Source of the DNA: Protopterus annectens
Taxonomy: Eukaryota; Chordata; Ceratodontiformes; Protopteridae
Assembly (NCBI RefSeq): GCF_019279795.1
Contig: NC_056745.1
Coordinates: forward strand, 1,491,726,003-1,491,790,002
Direction of reading: 5' to 3'
DNA length: 64,000 bases
The translations under genes and the position numbers were made by a program. Under the pieces are notes generated by a model. The model did not search any database. It was not told the origin of the DNA and saw only the letters and a program-made list of their open reading frames with translations. The number at the start of each line of letters is the position of its first letter. Positions within the stretch are counted from its first letter, which is position 1. Shown here in pieces: positions 21,000 through 31,931 of the stretch.

Positions 21000-21196
21000 A
21001 CCAGCTTATTTTACATTTTTTTTTATTTTTTATATTTTTCCCCTAACAGATTTGTTTGTTTTTCAATTGAATTGTACAGGTTATAGGTCACATTAAAGGT
21101 GGGAAAAGTTTTGAAATGATTTATTGCGGTCTCATTTTTTTATATCACAAAAAAATGGCATTTTAACAGGGGTGTGTACACTTTTTGTATCCACTA
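20990..21196 (-). repeat. Tc1 right inverted terminal repeat
   Basis: Inverted partner of 17459-17690, ending at GTATCCACTA. Differences from the left repeat are frequent, indicating an old copy. Confidence 0.85.
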
Positions 21197-21822
21197 TGCT
21201 CTGTTATTCTAGCAACTAAGTTTATAAGAGTAATATCTAAAATCTGTCCCTATTTTTGGTCCTTTGTACCCCCATTATGTCCGGCTTTATCCAGAATTCT
21301 TTGTCTAAGAGGTTGAGAGGTATGACAATGTTATGATATACTGTGAATGTATCCTAGTAGGTATTAGTGCACCGTTCTTTTCTGACAGTAGGAGTGTATA
21401 ACAATATTTCATAAGAGTGCGTCTGTGTTTAAAATGCACAGTTTGCAAAACAGCTGTGTTCCAATGGAAAATAACTTCTCATTTCATGAATAATCTGCTT
21501 TTACTTTTTGGTATTAACATTAAAAAATATATAAAAAGTAAAGTTGCTCACAAAGCATACGCATTTAGTATCCCATTATTTGAAATGCTGTAGTTCAATC
21601 ATTTATTTTATTTTATTCCTTCAATGTACCAGTTTCCTCCTCTGTATAAACATTCTCAGGTAACCAAAATAAAACGTAAGCATTTTTTAAGCTTTCAAAA
21701 AATGTTACACATTTATATTTTTGTACATTTTGTCTGATGTTTCTTCAATCAGCAAGTCTACTACATATAAAGTGTTCCCTTCCATTGATGTTGGAAACCT
21801 CACTGTGCATATACTCTGCCAT
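21197..21822. other. Spacer, no gene seen
   Basis: AT-rich unique-looking sequence; no recognisable coding or repeat family. Confidence 0.5.
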
Positions 21823-22145
21823 CATGTCGCACCTGTAATCGACATCATGTCGCACCTGTAATCGACGACATGTCTACGGCCATCATGTCGCACCTGTAAT
21901 CGACGACATGTCTACGGTCATCATGTCGCACCTGTAATCGACGACATGTCTACGGCCATCATGTCGCACCTGTAATCGACGACATGTCTACGGCCATCAT
22001 GTCGCACCTGTAATCGACATCATGTCAACGGCCATCATGTCGCACCTATAATCGACATCATGTCTACGGCCATCGTGTCGCACCTGTAATCGATATCATG
22101 TCTACGGCCATCATGTCGCACCTGTAATCGATATCATGTCTACAA
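21823..22145. repeat. 38-bp minisatellite, about 8.5 copies
   Basis: ATCATGTCGCACCTGTAATC repeats about every 38 bases, each followed by GACGACATGTCTACGGCC or a variant (GACATC, GATATC). CpG-rich compared with its surroundings. There are no unique spacers, so it is a tandem array, not a CRISPR. Confidence 0.92.
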
Positions 22146-22586
22146 CACTGTGAGACTAAGCATGTGCCCTTCCTCTACTTTCTAATAGTGTCACAAATTG
22201 TGTGGCTATCGCCCTAATTAGCTGTTGTATTCTACCTCTGCTGTGTGCAACAATAAAAGGCCTTAAAGATGCCAAAAACAGCTGAAAATTTAAAGGTGCC
22301 ACTCAGAATTTCATGGCAACCTGTTTTATATGAAAACTCTGTATTTTCCTCAAAACTATGGACAGTTGAAGAGCGAGATTGGATAAGCAATTCGCAAGAA
22401 GCAATGGTAGGGTATATGTATGATTCTCAAATACACAACAGAGTCTAGAAGATTTAGGATCTTTGCTTGGAAGTGTTTGCGTAGGTGGTGTTATACCCCA
22501 AGTAGACTCCAAATAATTTTTCCTTGGGTAAACTGCAAATATTGGAGGTGTGTTGGAGAAGAAAGCGGTTATTGGGAACATATGAT
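22146..22586. other. Spacer, no gene seen
   Basis: No supported coding or repeat family; ends at the left terminus of the family-B DIRS. Confidence 0.45.
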
Positions 22587-22770
22587 ATCCTTTCATTTCA
22601 CTGTTGCAATATTCTTTACAATAGATATACCCTGCCAAGGATGGCCTGATGTCCGTCCAGTATTCCAAAGCCTTTAGGTTACTTTAAGATACACTGTACA
22701 TCACATGTATGATCTCTGCATATAGCATAGGGTGTGAAGGTGACACCTGGATATACCATCCTCAGAACTT
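22587..22770 (+). repeat. Family-B DIRS left inverted terminal repeat
   Basis: Inverted match to 28490-28722: TTGCAATATTCTTTACAATA, then GCCTTTAGGTTACTTTAAG, GCATAGGGTGTGAAGGTGA and GGATATACCATCCTCAGAA each find an inverted counterpart on the right. Confidence 0.78.
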
Positions 22771-22915
22771 CTTTGCTGACAGTCTGAATGCCATCATTTG
22801 ATCTTTGGTCTGAACAGCTGATTCATTACTGGTTCACCAAGCCATTTCATATAAGTGCCCCATTGGGGTTTTTGCTCTTATCTTTCTTCCTTTTGTTTCT
22901 TGCTTGTGGGGTTTC

Positions 22916-25372
22916 ATGTCATCTAGAAAGGATAAATGCCAGTGTGGGAGACAGATTCCCTGTAAAGACTGTCATGATCCGTGCTCATTTTGTCTCCGTG
23001 CTTCCCACAACCATACATACTCTTCCATTTTTCAATCTTTTGTCCCAAAGACTCCTGTAGTCAGCTTTCCTCTTTGGCCTTGTGTTTAGAGAACCAACCT
23101 ATTAATTTTTAGCGAAAGACACTATGGAATGCACTTCCTGTCCTGAGGGTCAGCCATCCCTGAAGAAGTCCAAGAACCTTTGGTGAGATTCTTCTACTTT
23201 ACTGCTTCCACTGGACATCTCTCCTGAGGCTAGTGAAAGACTTGGAGGTTCACCCAGCTTCTCCTTTGGATTCCGCTTCCATGACCCCTTCAAAGGCTGG
23301 CATGGATCTGACCTCACATGTCCCTGAAGGCTTTGCAAACATCTCTTCAAACCAAAAAAACGGCACTTGCAACAACTTGAGAACAAAACACACTAAGACC
23401 GAGAGCCAACTGTGCTAAACGCTTTCATCTCGTTTATTACAAGACTTCCTCAGAACCTGAAGAAGTCTTTGCAGACATCTGTTTGGGATGTTCAGGAGGA
23501 AACCCAGCTGATTACTAAAGGGCCTAGGGGTGTTCCTCAGATTTTGGTTGGAGAGGAAGTTCCGACTATGATTGTGGAATGTTGTCCGGTCCGCTGAACC
23601 TTCTATGTTTTACAGGGCAGGTGTCACTTTGAAAAAGAAACAAGACAAAGCATGTTTCTCCTACCCCTACGGACCCAAAGAGTGAATTGCAGAGTTTCAT
23701 TCTGTGTTGAATTCCCTTTTGACTTTGAAACCTCCTCCGCAATTCTCTGTTCCTGCTCCACCTTGGTCCTCAACTCCTCATAAAAGGCCTAGGGAAGAGC
23801 ATTCCTCTGAGGAAGAGGTGGATTCAGATGAGGAATCCCTTGCTTATTCATACCAGATTTCTTCTCATTTAGATTATGGTTCTGAGGAGGAGGAAAAGTC
23901 CACTAGTCCTGATGCTCCCTTTGAAGAGATTCCCTTTGGGGGCACAATTTTCAGGATGATAGAATTTGTTTAAATGGGATTGTGCCAAGGTTTCGGAGGT
24001 GTAAAAGAGGTATTATGAGCTTCTGCAAATGGACTCTCCCAGATGTTCTGCTATCCCTCCTGTTTTTACTACCTTGTTTAGATGCCTTTTCTACAACGTG
24101 TCAGGCTCCAGACGACTTGCCCCCTGCCCCCCCCAAAAAAAACTGATAGGTTTTATAAGGTGCCTAAAGATTGCAAATTCTTTTATAGATGTCCTTCAGC
24201 TGACCCCTCTGTGGCATCTGACAAGCCATCTCAGTTACTGCCTTCTACAAAGCTTCTTCCTCCTGATAAACACAACAGGACCATGGAAAGGCTAGGTACG
24301 AAGGTTTATACCTCTGCTACCTTGGCTTTTATTGCTATCAATTACCAGACCTATATGTCCAGATATATTTTGGCTTTTTTTCCCTCAGGCCTGTCAGGTT
24401 ATTACTGGTCTCACTGATTCTGAAGGGAGGACTTCTGCTCTTTCCTTGTTGGAGACTTCGTCTCAAGTGGCTTGCCATTCCTTGTTGGGGACTTCGTCTC
24501 AGGTGGCTCGCCATTCCTTGTTGGGGACTTCGTCTCAGGTGGCTTGCCATTCATTGTTGGGGACTTCGTCTCAGGTGGCTTGCCATTCCTTGTTGGGGAC
24601 TTCGTCTCAGGTGGCTTGCCATTCCTTGTTGGGGACTTCGTCTCAGGTGGCTTGCCATTCCTTGTTGGGGACTTCATCTCAGGTGGCTTGCCATTCCTTG
24701 TTGGGGACTTCGTCTCAGGTGGCTTGCCATTCCTTGTTGGGGACTTCGTCTCAGGTGGCTCGCCATTCCTTGTTGGGGACTTAGTCTCAGGTGGCTTGCC
24801 ATTCCTTGTTGGGGACTTCGTCTCAGGTGGCTCGCCATTCCTTGTTGGGGACTTAGTCTCAGGTGGCTTGCCATTCCTTGTTGGGGACTTAGTCTCAGGT
24901 GGCTTGCCATTCATTGTTGGGGACTTCATCTCAGGTGGCTCGCCATTCCTTGTTGGGGACTTAGTCTCAGGTGGCTTGCCATTCCTTGTTGGGGACTTCG
25001 TCTCAGGTGGCTTGCCATTCCTTGTTGGGGACTTCGTCTCAGGTGGCTTGCCATTCCATGTTGGGGACTTCGTCTCAGGTGGCTTGCCATTCTGTTATGT
25101 GCAGTTTTGATGCAGCAGATGCTGCTTCCAGTGCTACTGATTTTTTTTATGTGATGACTAGAACATATTCCTGGCTTCAGCATCAACCTTTGCCTGATAT
25201 TACAGCTGAGTTGATGGATGCTCCCCTGGGTAACAAACACTTATTTGGTACAGCTGCTGATTTGTCTCTTCATGATAAGAGTAAGGCCTTGCAGGAACCT
25301 AAACATGTTTTTGTTTCTCCTGTGATGAGATTTCAAAGAAATTATCCTAATAAGCTGGGCTTTTGTTCGTAG
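22916..25372 (+). pseudogene. Family-B DIRS gag-like protein with an internal minisatellite
   Basis: From ATG 22916 the head reads SRKDKCQCGRQIPCKDCHDP, matching the CGKQIPHKDFH head of family A. A serine/acid-rich middle follows (HSSEEEVDSDEESLAYSYQI at 23800-23860), then KTDRFYKVPKDCKFFYRCPS near 24140. The C-terminal half (SFDAADAASSATDF, LMDAPLGNKHLFGTAADL) aligns with SLEASCRAAV and LLDAPLQQDVLFG of family A. Between them an 18-copy 36-bp repeat (24443-25093) has expanded without breaking the frame. Stops and shifts near 23090, 23420, 23970 and 25372 break the gene. Confidence 0.75.
24443..25093. repeat. 36-bp minisatellite inside the gag-like gene, about 18 copies
   Basis: Unit of 36 bases (12 codons) centred on GGGGACTTCGTCTCAGGTGG. 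Variants differ by single bases (TCG/TCA/TAG in the GTC context, CTTG/CTCG). Because the length is a multiple of three, two plus-strand frames and a minus-strand frame stay open; in the gag frame it encodes a 12-residue unit (SSQVACHSLLGT). Confidence 0.95.
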
Positions 25373-27200
25373 ACAGTCTTGCCCTCCTCTCAAGGGTAAG
25401 GGGGGGGGGGCTCCTGCTAAAGCTACCAAGACTCCTGACTCACTCCCTTTCATGACAAACCAGCCACGTTCCTCCTCCTCCTCTTCATCTTTCTCTAGCT
25501 CTTCCAGTTTGGGTAACGATTACTCAGGATTCATGCGTTCTTTCCACTATCCACCTTGGATATTATATTGTTTGGAAATCTCTTTCCCCCTTCAGGGGCG
25601 TTCCTCAGCCCCCTCTGAAACAATTGGCTTTTTTTTCCCAGAAGTATTTCAGGATCTTTTGACTCTGGTAACTATTCAGGAAGTTCTACTTTCTCATAGG
25701 GGCAAGGGGTTTTACTCCAGAATGTTTTTGGCTCCCAGGAAAGAGAGCGTTTGGAGACGCATTCGGAATCTGCCTCATTAAAGCACCTCTCCGCTGCTTC
25801 CTCAGGCTTTTCTAGTGTCTCTGGACTTCAAGGATGCTTATCTTCACATTTCTATTCATCCCTTTTTTAGCAAGTTTTTATATTTCTCTGTTTGTTCCTG
25901 GCATTTTCAGTTCTCTGCTTTGCCCTTTGGCCTTTCTATTGTCTCAGTGATACTCATCAAATGCCTCCCTCCTGTGATAGCTTTTTGCAGGCTGGGGGGA
26001 TATAAATCTTTCCCATCTTAGATGATCTCCTGCTTCGGGCCTCCTCACCAGTGATTCTACTCCAGCATCTTCACTTTGCTATTTCCCTCCTGCAAAGACT
26101 GGGGTTCATTATAAATTTCCAAAAGTCCATTTAACTCCTTCACAGGATCATGTATTTCTCGGGTGCAGAATCTAGACTGTTCCAATGCTGGCGTCCTTGC
26201 CTTCTCCCAAGGCCTTGGCTCTCATTTCTTTTTTTCGATTCCTTCTTCCTTTGGCCTTAATCTCAGAGAGATTGAGAGGTCTAGGATTTTATGGCCTCCA
26301 CCCTTCCTATGCTCCCTTTGCCAAACTCCACATGAGAACTTCAGTGGTTTCTGAAGTCAGTTTGGCTTCCCCATTCTCATCCCCTTGATGTCTTAGTTCC
26401 TGTTCTTCCATGCCTCGAGCTGGAATTTCACTGGTGGAGTCAGCAGCTCACTGTCATGCCAGGCCTCCCTTTTCCACTCCTTCTTCCCTCTCAGGAACTA
26501 TTCACAAACTCTTCAGATATGGGATGTGGGGCATCCTTCAGCTTTCTAAAGGTTGCAGGGTCCTTGGTTGCCTCTACAAAGGAAAGATACCATGTCATTG
26601 TCAAGTAGATAAGAGCTCTTCTGCTGGCTCTTGAAGCTTTTCACCCTCTCTTTTCTCCAAGGCATCTAAAGATGTTTACAGACAATACCACACTGAAATG
26701 GTACGTCTACAAGCAATGGTGGATGAGATCTTGCATTTTTTGGAAGCTTGCTCTTCTGGTGTGGGAACTAGTTATCCAGTACCATGTGAGACTCTGAGCA
26801 AGTCCATAACACAGTCCCATGAGTAGATGCTTCACAGGGCTGAGTTTCTGGACATTGTCCAACAGTGGGGTACTCCTCAAGTGGATTTATTTGCCTCCTG
26901 TCTGAACAGACAACTTCCTATCTTTTGTGCCAGAGTCCCAGGACCTCTGGTTTGGAAGGTGGATGCCCTCTATTTTTCTTGGAATGAGATGTTTCTTTAT
27001 GCCGTTCGTCCCCTTCCCTCATTACAAAAGTCCTGTTCAAAATACAACAGTGTGCTCCCAGAATCTTCTTGTTTGACTCTCTTTTGGCCAAGACAGCATT
27101 GATTCACTGCTCTTCTACATTTAGCCAAGGGCAGTCATCACAAGTTACCTAACAGGGTAGACCTACTCACACAAGACAAAGGATTTCTCACCCATCCTCA
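25373..27200 (+). pseudogene. Family-B DIRS pol: RT, RNase H and PDIDLFAS-type region
   Basis: RT core pieces: GKGFYSRMFLAPRKESVW (25700-25760), VSLDFKDAYLHISIHP with the first catalytic aspartate (25815), FSALPFGLSIVSVI, and a decayed second box read as LDDLLL near 26020. RNase H remnants lie at about 26640-26720 (TDNTTLKWYV). VDLFASCLNRQLPIF with WKVDALYFSWNEMFLYAVRP follows at 26827-27102. At least six frame breaks. Same domain order as family A. Confidence 0.78.
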
Positions 27201-27204
27201 TCTG

Positions 27205-28290
27205 TCTAGTCTTCAACTGACAGTGAGTGATAGGATCTTGATTCCACATAGGGTGCCCTTTTTGTCTGAGTATGTGCTCTGGGTTCTACAGGAGACCAGG
27301 AAGCCCATAACCGGGAAATCCTACTTATCCAAGTGGAAGATTTGTTTTATTTGGTGGCTTTCTAGAAACCTGGATCCACTTTCCATGGGTATTCCTTTGG
27401 TTCTATCTTATCTGTGTGAACTCAATGGTTGGCTTTTTCTTTTGTTAAGGCCCACTTAATCAGCTATCTCTGCTTGTCTGCCTTTGTCTCCTGCTTTAGC
27501 TTCTAAATTGGAGGCTAAACAGTTTCTTAAAGGTGTCCTTCATATTAGGCCTAAAAGCAAGCCTGTTCCTTCTCCCTGGGATCTTAATTTTGTTTTAGAA
27601 AAATTGGCTCAGGCTCCTTTTGAGCCTGCAGCTTCAACTTCCCTGCAACATTGCTCTTGGAAGACTGTGCCTTTGTTATCCCTTACTTCTGCCAGACTGG
27701 TCTTTGAGCTTCAAACCTTTACAGCTTGTCCTCCTTTTATCAGTGTTCCATAAGGACAGTATGTTCCTTCATACTAATCCTTCTTTGATGCCCAAAGCGG
27801 TGAACAAGTTGCCACTTAGTCTGTTCATTTGTCCACTTTTTCCCCTTCTCCACAATCTGCTAGTGAGAATGTGCTGTACACCTTGGATGTGGATAGACGA
27901 CTCAGATTTTATTTGGGGAAGACTAAGACTTTTTCTAAATTTGGTTAGCTCTTAGTTTCCTTTCATGCTAGATCCTTAGCTTTAGCTGTTATCAAGCAAA
28001 CTGTTTCTTGCTGGATTTCTAAAGCCATTTCTTTTTGTTATGCCTTCCATGACGAGAGCCATTTCTTCTGTTGAGGTTCATTCTACTAGGGCTGTGGCTT
28101 CTTTGGGTGTATTTTTCAAAGGTTTGGACACTAGCTCTGTTCTTAAGGCAGCTATCTTGGTCTTCTGTGCATAAATTTAACAAGCACTATAAGATGGATG
28201 TGATTTCCAGAGCTAGAGCTGGCTTTGCTAGGGCCATTCTTCATGAGTTCTTAGAGGGCTCTGCTGGTCCTTCCTCTTCCCTCTCTTCTT
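27205..28290 (+). pseudogene. Family-B DIRS tyrosine recombinase, broken
   Basis: N-terminal half: SEYVLWVLQETRKPITGKSY at 27265. Middle: PSPWDLNFVLEKLAQAPFEP (27568). Catalytic half in shifted frames: VHSTRAVAS with HxxR near 28080, then WSSVHKFNKHYKMDVISRAR with the presumed nucleophilic tyrosine near 28185, ending GFARAILHEFLEGSAG. Residues are readable only by changing frame several times. Confidence 0.78.
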
Positions 28291-28324
28291 CATGAGCTTT
28301 TGCACTCTCCGTCTTGTAAGGGGT

Positions 28325-28415
28325 ACTATAACAGTGAAATGCAAGGCTGTAGCACAGTTGTGTAAGATATTATTATAACGGTAGATGTCCTTCTCTTCAT
28401 TATTGTAGTATTCAC
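28325..28415 (+). repeat. Family-B DIRS internal complementary region
   Basis: AACAGTGAAATGCAAGG inversely matches the left end (CCTTTCATTTCACTGTTG). AGCACAGTTGTGTAAG and TAACGGTAGATGTCCTTCTC inversely match the right end (CTTACACAGCTGCACT, GAGAAGGACCGTTATG). The junction lies near 28350. Confidence 0.7.
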
Positions 28416-28489
28416 TCCCTTCATCCTTCTCCTTGGTTCTTTTCTCTTCTGGATGTACTGGTTACCTCTTTCTTTTTTTACTTGGACTG

Positions 28490-28722
28490 ATGTTTGGTAC
28501 TGAGACTGCCATTTCTGAGGATGGTACATCCGGACATCACCTTTATGCCCTACGCTGTATGCAGGGAGCATAAGTGTGATGTCCAGCATACCTTAAAGCA
28601 ACATAAAGGTTTCGGTATACTGGCTGGATGTTGGGCTGCCTTTGGTAGGGGATTCCTATTGTAAAGAATAATGCAACTGTGAAGAGAAGGACCGTTATGG
28701 TAAGACCTTACACAGCTGCACT
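28490..28722 (-). repeat. Family-B DIRS right inverted terminal repeat
   Basis: Inverted partner of 22587-22770, ending near CACAGCTGCACT (28711-28722). Confidence 0.75.
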
Positions 28723-29082
28723 TTTAGGGAGTGTATTGAACTGGCAGACTTAGGATTCCCTCCAGACCACTGTCATAAATACTAGATGAGCAAATTGGTG
28801 TATCTTCGGAAATTATTTTTTGAGCTATGATACAGAATCAGAATCGCCTAAACATAGTAAAGCTTTTACTGAGTCTGATTATGGTGGCTCCCAAAATAGC
28901 AGTTACTAGAAAATGGAAATCAAAATCTTGAGCCAAGAGTACTAGAGTAGTGACTGTAGTAACTGAAAATGGTACATTTAGAAAAGGCTAGGAGCAAATT
29001 ACATCAGAAAAATGGGAACTGTTGGGAACGGTACAGGCAGAGTCATGTTTTGGAGGAGGAATAAGGCTGGCAATATTTATTT
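28723..29082. other. Spacer, no gene seen
   Basis: No supported coding sequence or repeat family. Confidence 0.45.
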
Positions 29083-29409
29083 TACCTGGATAACCGAGTT
29101 AGACCAACAGGGTCCATAAAGCCCTTTTTCAGCAGAGACCCGAGGAGGAAAGCTCCGGAAAGTAATTACAAAAAATAAGAAAATAAGAAAAAAATATAAT
29201 TCAAGTCGTAAGATACTTAAAGGTACAAAAACAGATAAAGACAAATATACCGCATGAATATTTGCAAGGCAAAAGTGCAGTATTTTGAGAATGCAGTAGC
29301 AATATGTATGACAAATTTGGTTAGCATCAAGTTATTTACAAGGAATATAACAATGCCTAAAATAAAAAATATGTAATATACAATTCAGAGTAACATTATG
29401 ACATAGTAC
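29083..29409 (-). mobile_element. L2-like LINE 3' UTR fragment
   Basis: TTTACCTGGATAACC, CCATAAAGCCC and GGAAAGCTCC match in order the start of the LINE 3' end at 55885-55970 (TTTACCAGGATAG, CCATAAAGAACCC, GAAAAGCTCC). The AT-rich rest resembles the same UTR. It abuts the truncated 3' side of the next CR1-like copy. Confidence 0.55.
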
Positions 29410-29419
29410 AACAAAAATG

Positions 29420-31930
29420 TCTGGATCCTCTTTGTGAGGTACTTTTGCAGCCTCTCCAGTCATTGTAGGTGTCTAGTGAGGTACATGCCAAATGGGGCAT
29501 TCTACTCGACTGGCCTAATGAGGGAGACAATGACCTCTTTCTTCCTGAATGCGAAACCCTTAGTAATGAGATGTGCCACATAGAAGGACTTTCTGACCAC
29601 AGTGACAATGGTGTTCATATCAAAGGAGGTTGCTGTCAACCTGTATTCCCAGATCTCTCATAATGCCTTCTGTGTTCAGTGGACTACCATCGATGTGGTT
29701 ATTCATGGGAACTGGGTTTTACCCCAGAGGGGTTGACGACACATTTTTGGCATTGAGCTTAAGGCCATGGTTATGACACCAGCCGTTGGTCTCACTGAGA
29801 CCTTTCTGTAGGATGTCAACATCACTTGGAGAGTTAATAATAGCTCCCAACTTGCAATCATCTGCAAACCTTGTCAGCCAGAGTCCCTTCATGTTGGCCT
29901 GGACTTCAGAGAAGTAGATATCAAACAGGAGAGCACTCAAGACTGAACCCTGTGGGACTCCACTCATGACTGGTCGGCAGTCTGACTTGGAGTCAGCTAC
30001 TTTCACATTGGGTTCTATCTGTGAGCCAGTTTGCAACCCACCTGATGATATATAGGGGTCGATGCCTAGCTTAGTGAGTTTTTCTATGATTCCTGAGTGG
30101 GGAATGGTATCAAAGGCCTTGCCCAGATCAAGGTAGGCTGTATGAACCACCTTGCCTTCATCCACAGCTCTGGTGACTGACTCAAAGAAGTCGACCAAGT
30201 TGAGCAGCCATGATCTACTCTTCATGAAACCAAACTGTGTGGGATCCAGAGTTTGGAGATTCCCTATATCTTTGTTTATTAGGTCCATGATGATGTGTTC
30301 CATAGCTTTGCATTAGAGACTCATCAGGCTAATGGGGCGATTGTCCCCAGGGTCTGTAGTCACTCCTCCTTTGTGGAAAGGGATGACTGTAGCAATGCAC
30401 CATTCGGTAGGGACAGCCTGAGGTGAGGCTGTGATTGAACAAGGCACACAGGTGAGGTGCCAGTTCACCTTGTAGTTCATGTAGAACACAGACAGGGATA
30501 TTGTCAGGTCCCATAGAAGCTGTTTTCTTGGCCTTGGACAATGCTGTTTTAACCTTTGCAGCAATAATACTGGGTGCCTGGCAATCTACTGGTATTATGA
30601 TTGGTCCTTTGGGGGGATTAGAGGGGTAAAGTTGGCACTGAATCTGTCTGCCAGTATATTGGCAATATCTGTTGGCTCGGTATAGGAGGTACCATTGTGC
30701 AGTAGCTCAGAGCAAATCTGGGTATTGCTGTGGAGATTCTTTACATAACTATAGAAGACCCTTGTGGTTGTCTTTACTGTCTGCTGCAATTCTGTTTTCA
30801 TAGCTAGCTTTAGAGGATTTGATGAGGGATCTCAACTTTTTGTTGAGGCTGATAAGGGAGTTTTTCCAGTCTTGGGACTTCATCTTATTCCACATCAGTT
30901 TCCTCCTTCTGTTGTAGAGTTTGTTTATGGCAGGGGACCACCAGATTGGCTTCCTTTTTTTGGAGGAGAGTGTCTTGGTTATGTTGGGTATGGCGAGATC
31001 CATGCATTTGTGCACGTATTCGTACAGTGCATTGGTGTACGATTCAGTCTTCATGCAACTATTCTCCATTTGCATGGGTGCCGTGAAGTTAGCCACCTCT
31101 GTTTTTAGGAGCCCAAAGTTAGCTTTGGAGACATTTTTCATGGTGGATACCTTTGCGGAGGAGGGGGGAGTGGGAGGGATGTGGATTTCAAAGATGATTA
31201 GTTTGTGGTCGGATCTAACCAGGGAGGAGTTGACTGTTGGAGTAGAACAATGGTCGCCCATGTTAGTATTGACCAGGTCAAGGATGTTGCTACCTCTAGT
31301 GAGGGTAAAAACAAGTTGGTCCAGGGCATTGGAATTAATGAATTCCAGGAAACGTTGGGCCAAGTGTATTGGTACATGAGTAGTTTTCACAGTTAATGGG
31401 AGGGGTAGTTGAAGTTGCCCAGTATGAGTGTGTTAAGTCAGAGCCTAATATTCTTAGTTGAAGTTGCCCAGTATGAGTGTGTTAAGTCAGAGCCTAATAT
31501 TCTCCAGGGTGCTTGGGAACGTGGAGTGTGAATGTTGGGACATGGTTGGGGACCTATAGCAGGCTATGACCTGAATTGCTGTCTTACCCAATTTTAGCTG
31601 CACCTGAAGTATTTCTGATGCATTATGCTGGGCCACCAATCTGGAGGTGTGTGCTTCCTTTATGAATATGGAAACACCACCACCTTTGGAACTTCAGTCC
31701 AAGTTCTGGGGCCGAAAGGTATGGAGTGAGTTATAGCCTGGTAGTGCAGGGGTGCTTTCTGATGCCTTGAACCAGGTCTCTGTTACAGCACAAATCTCTA
31801 TGTTCTCCATTTTAAGGAGTGCTTCAAGCGAGTGCATTTTGAGATTTAGACTTGTAGTGTTGAGCAGTATGACCCTCAGATTGCATTTGTTTGTAGCTGT
31901 TACGGTGGTAATTTAGTCTTTGGAACACCA
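29420..31930 (-). pseudogene. CR1-like ORF2: endonuclease and reverse transcriptase
   Basis: The endonuclease begins near 31905; the TETW motif is readable near 31780 (AVTETWFKASE) and the terminal SDH motif in 30749-31390 (VRSDHKLIIFEI). The linker KPIWWSPAINKLYNRRRKLM follows. RT pieces: MGPDNIPVCVLHEL (30329-30541), HKGGVTTDPGDNRPISLMSL and 29719-30303 with HTAYLDLGKAFDTIPHSGII, SGVPQGSVLSALLF and the catalytic RFADDCKLGA. Catalytic aspartates are kept; at least five frame breaks are present. Confidence 0.82.
31407..31504. repeat. 49-bp direct duplication
   Basis: AGTTGAAGTTGCCCAGTATG at 31407 recurs at 31456; the two 49-base units are identical as read. It lies in the endonuclease region of the CR1-like copy and shifts its frame. 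Confidence 0.9.
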
Positions 31931-31931
31931 C

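Larger units (their letters stand above)
17459..21196 (+). mobile_element. Tc1/mariner transposon interrupted by a CR1-like LINE
   Basis: Inverted repeats of about 200 bases bound the element: the left from TAGAAACTGTACAAACCCC (17459), the right ending GTATCCACTA (21196); the ends share an outer TA as expected for this superfamily. The transposase is read in two pieces, 17826-18383 and 20315-20753, separated by a minus-strand CR1-like insertion at 18384-20314. Without the insertion and the tandem repeat near its end the element would be about 1.6 kb, normal for Tc1. Confidence 0.9.
22587..28722 (+). mobile_element. DIRS-like retrotransposon, divergent family B, nearly full length
   Basis: About 6.1 kb. 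The left inverted repeat (about 22587-22770; TTCACTGTTGCAATATTC, ATACCATCCTCAGAA) pairs with the right one (about 28490-28722). An internal complementary region near 28325-28415 contains both inverted ends. Gene order equals family A: cysteine-rich gag head, RT, RNase H, PDIDLFAS-type region (VDLFASCLNRQLPIF at 26884) and tyrosine recombinase. Protein similarity to family A is clear but DNA similarity is low outside a few boxes. Heavily frameshifted; the left boundary is good to about 10 bases. Confidence 0.82.

Noticed and set aside
21823-22145. Regular repeats that look CRISPR-like
   Set aside because: Units are contiguous with no unique spacers, and the sequence is vertebrate.
22303-22668. 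121-codon minus-strand open frame
   Set aside because: It overlaps the family-B DIRS left terminus and has no recognisable domain.
24411-25240. Several long open frames on both strands in the 36-base array
   Set aside because: The repeat length is a multiple of three and has few stops; only the gag-related frame has homology at its edges.
30764-31379. Plus-strand open frames of 114 and 152 codons
   Set aside because: They lie antisense to the CR1-like endonuclease, which explains them.
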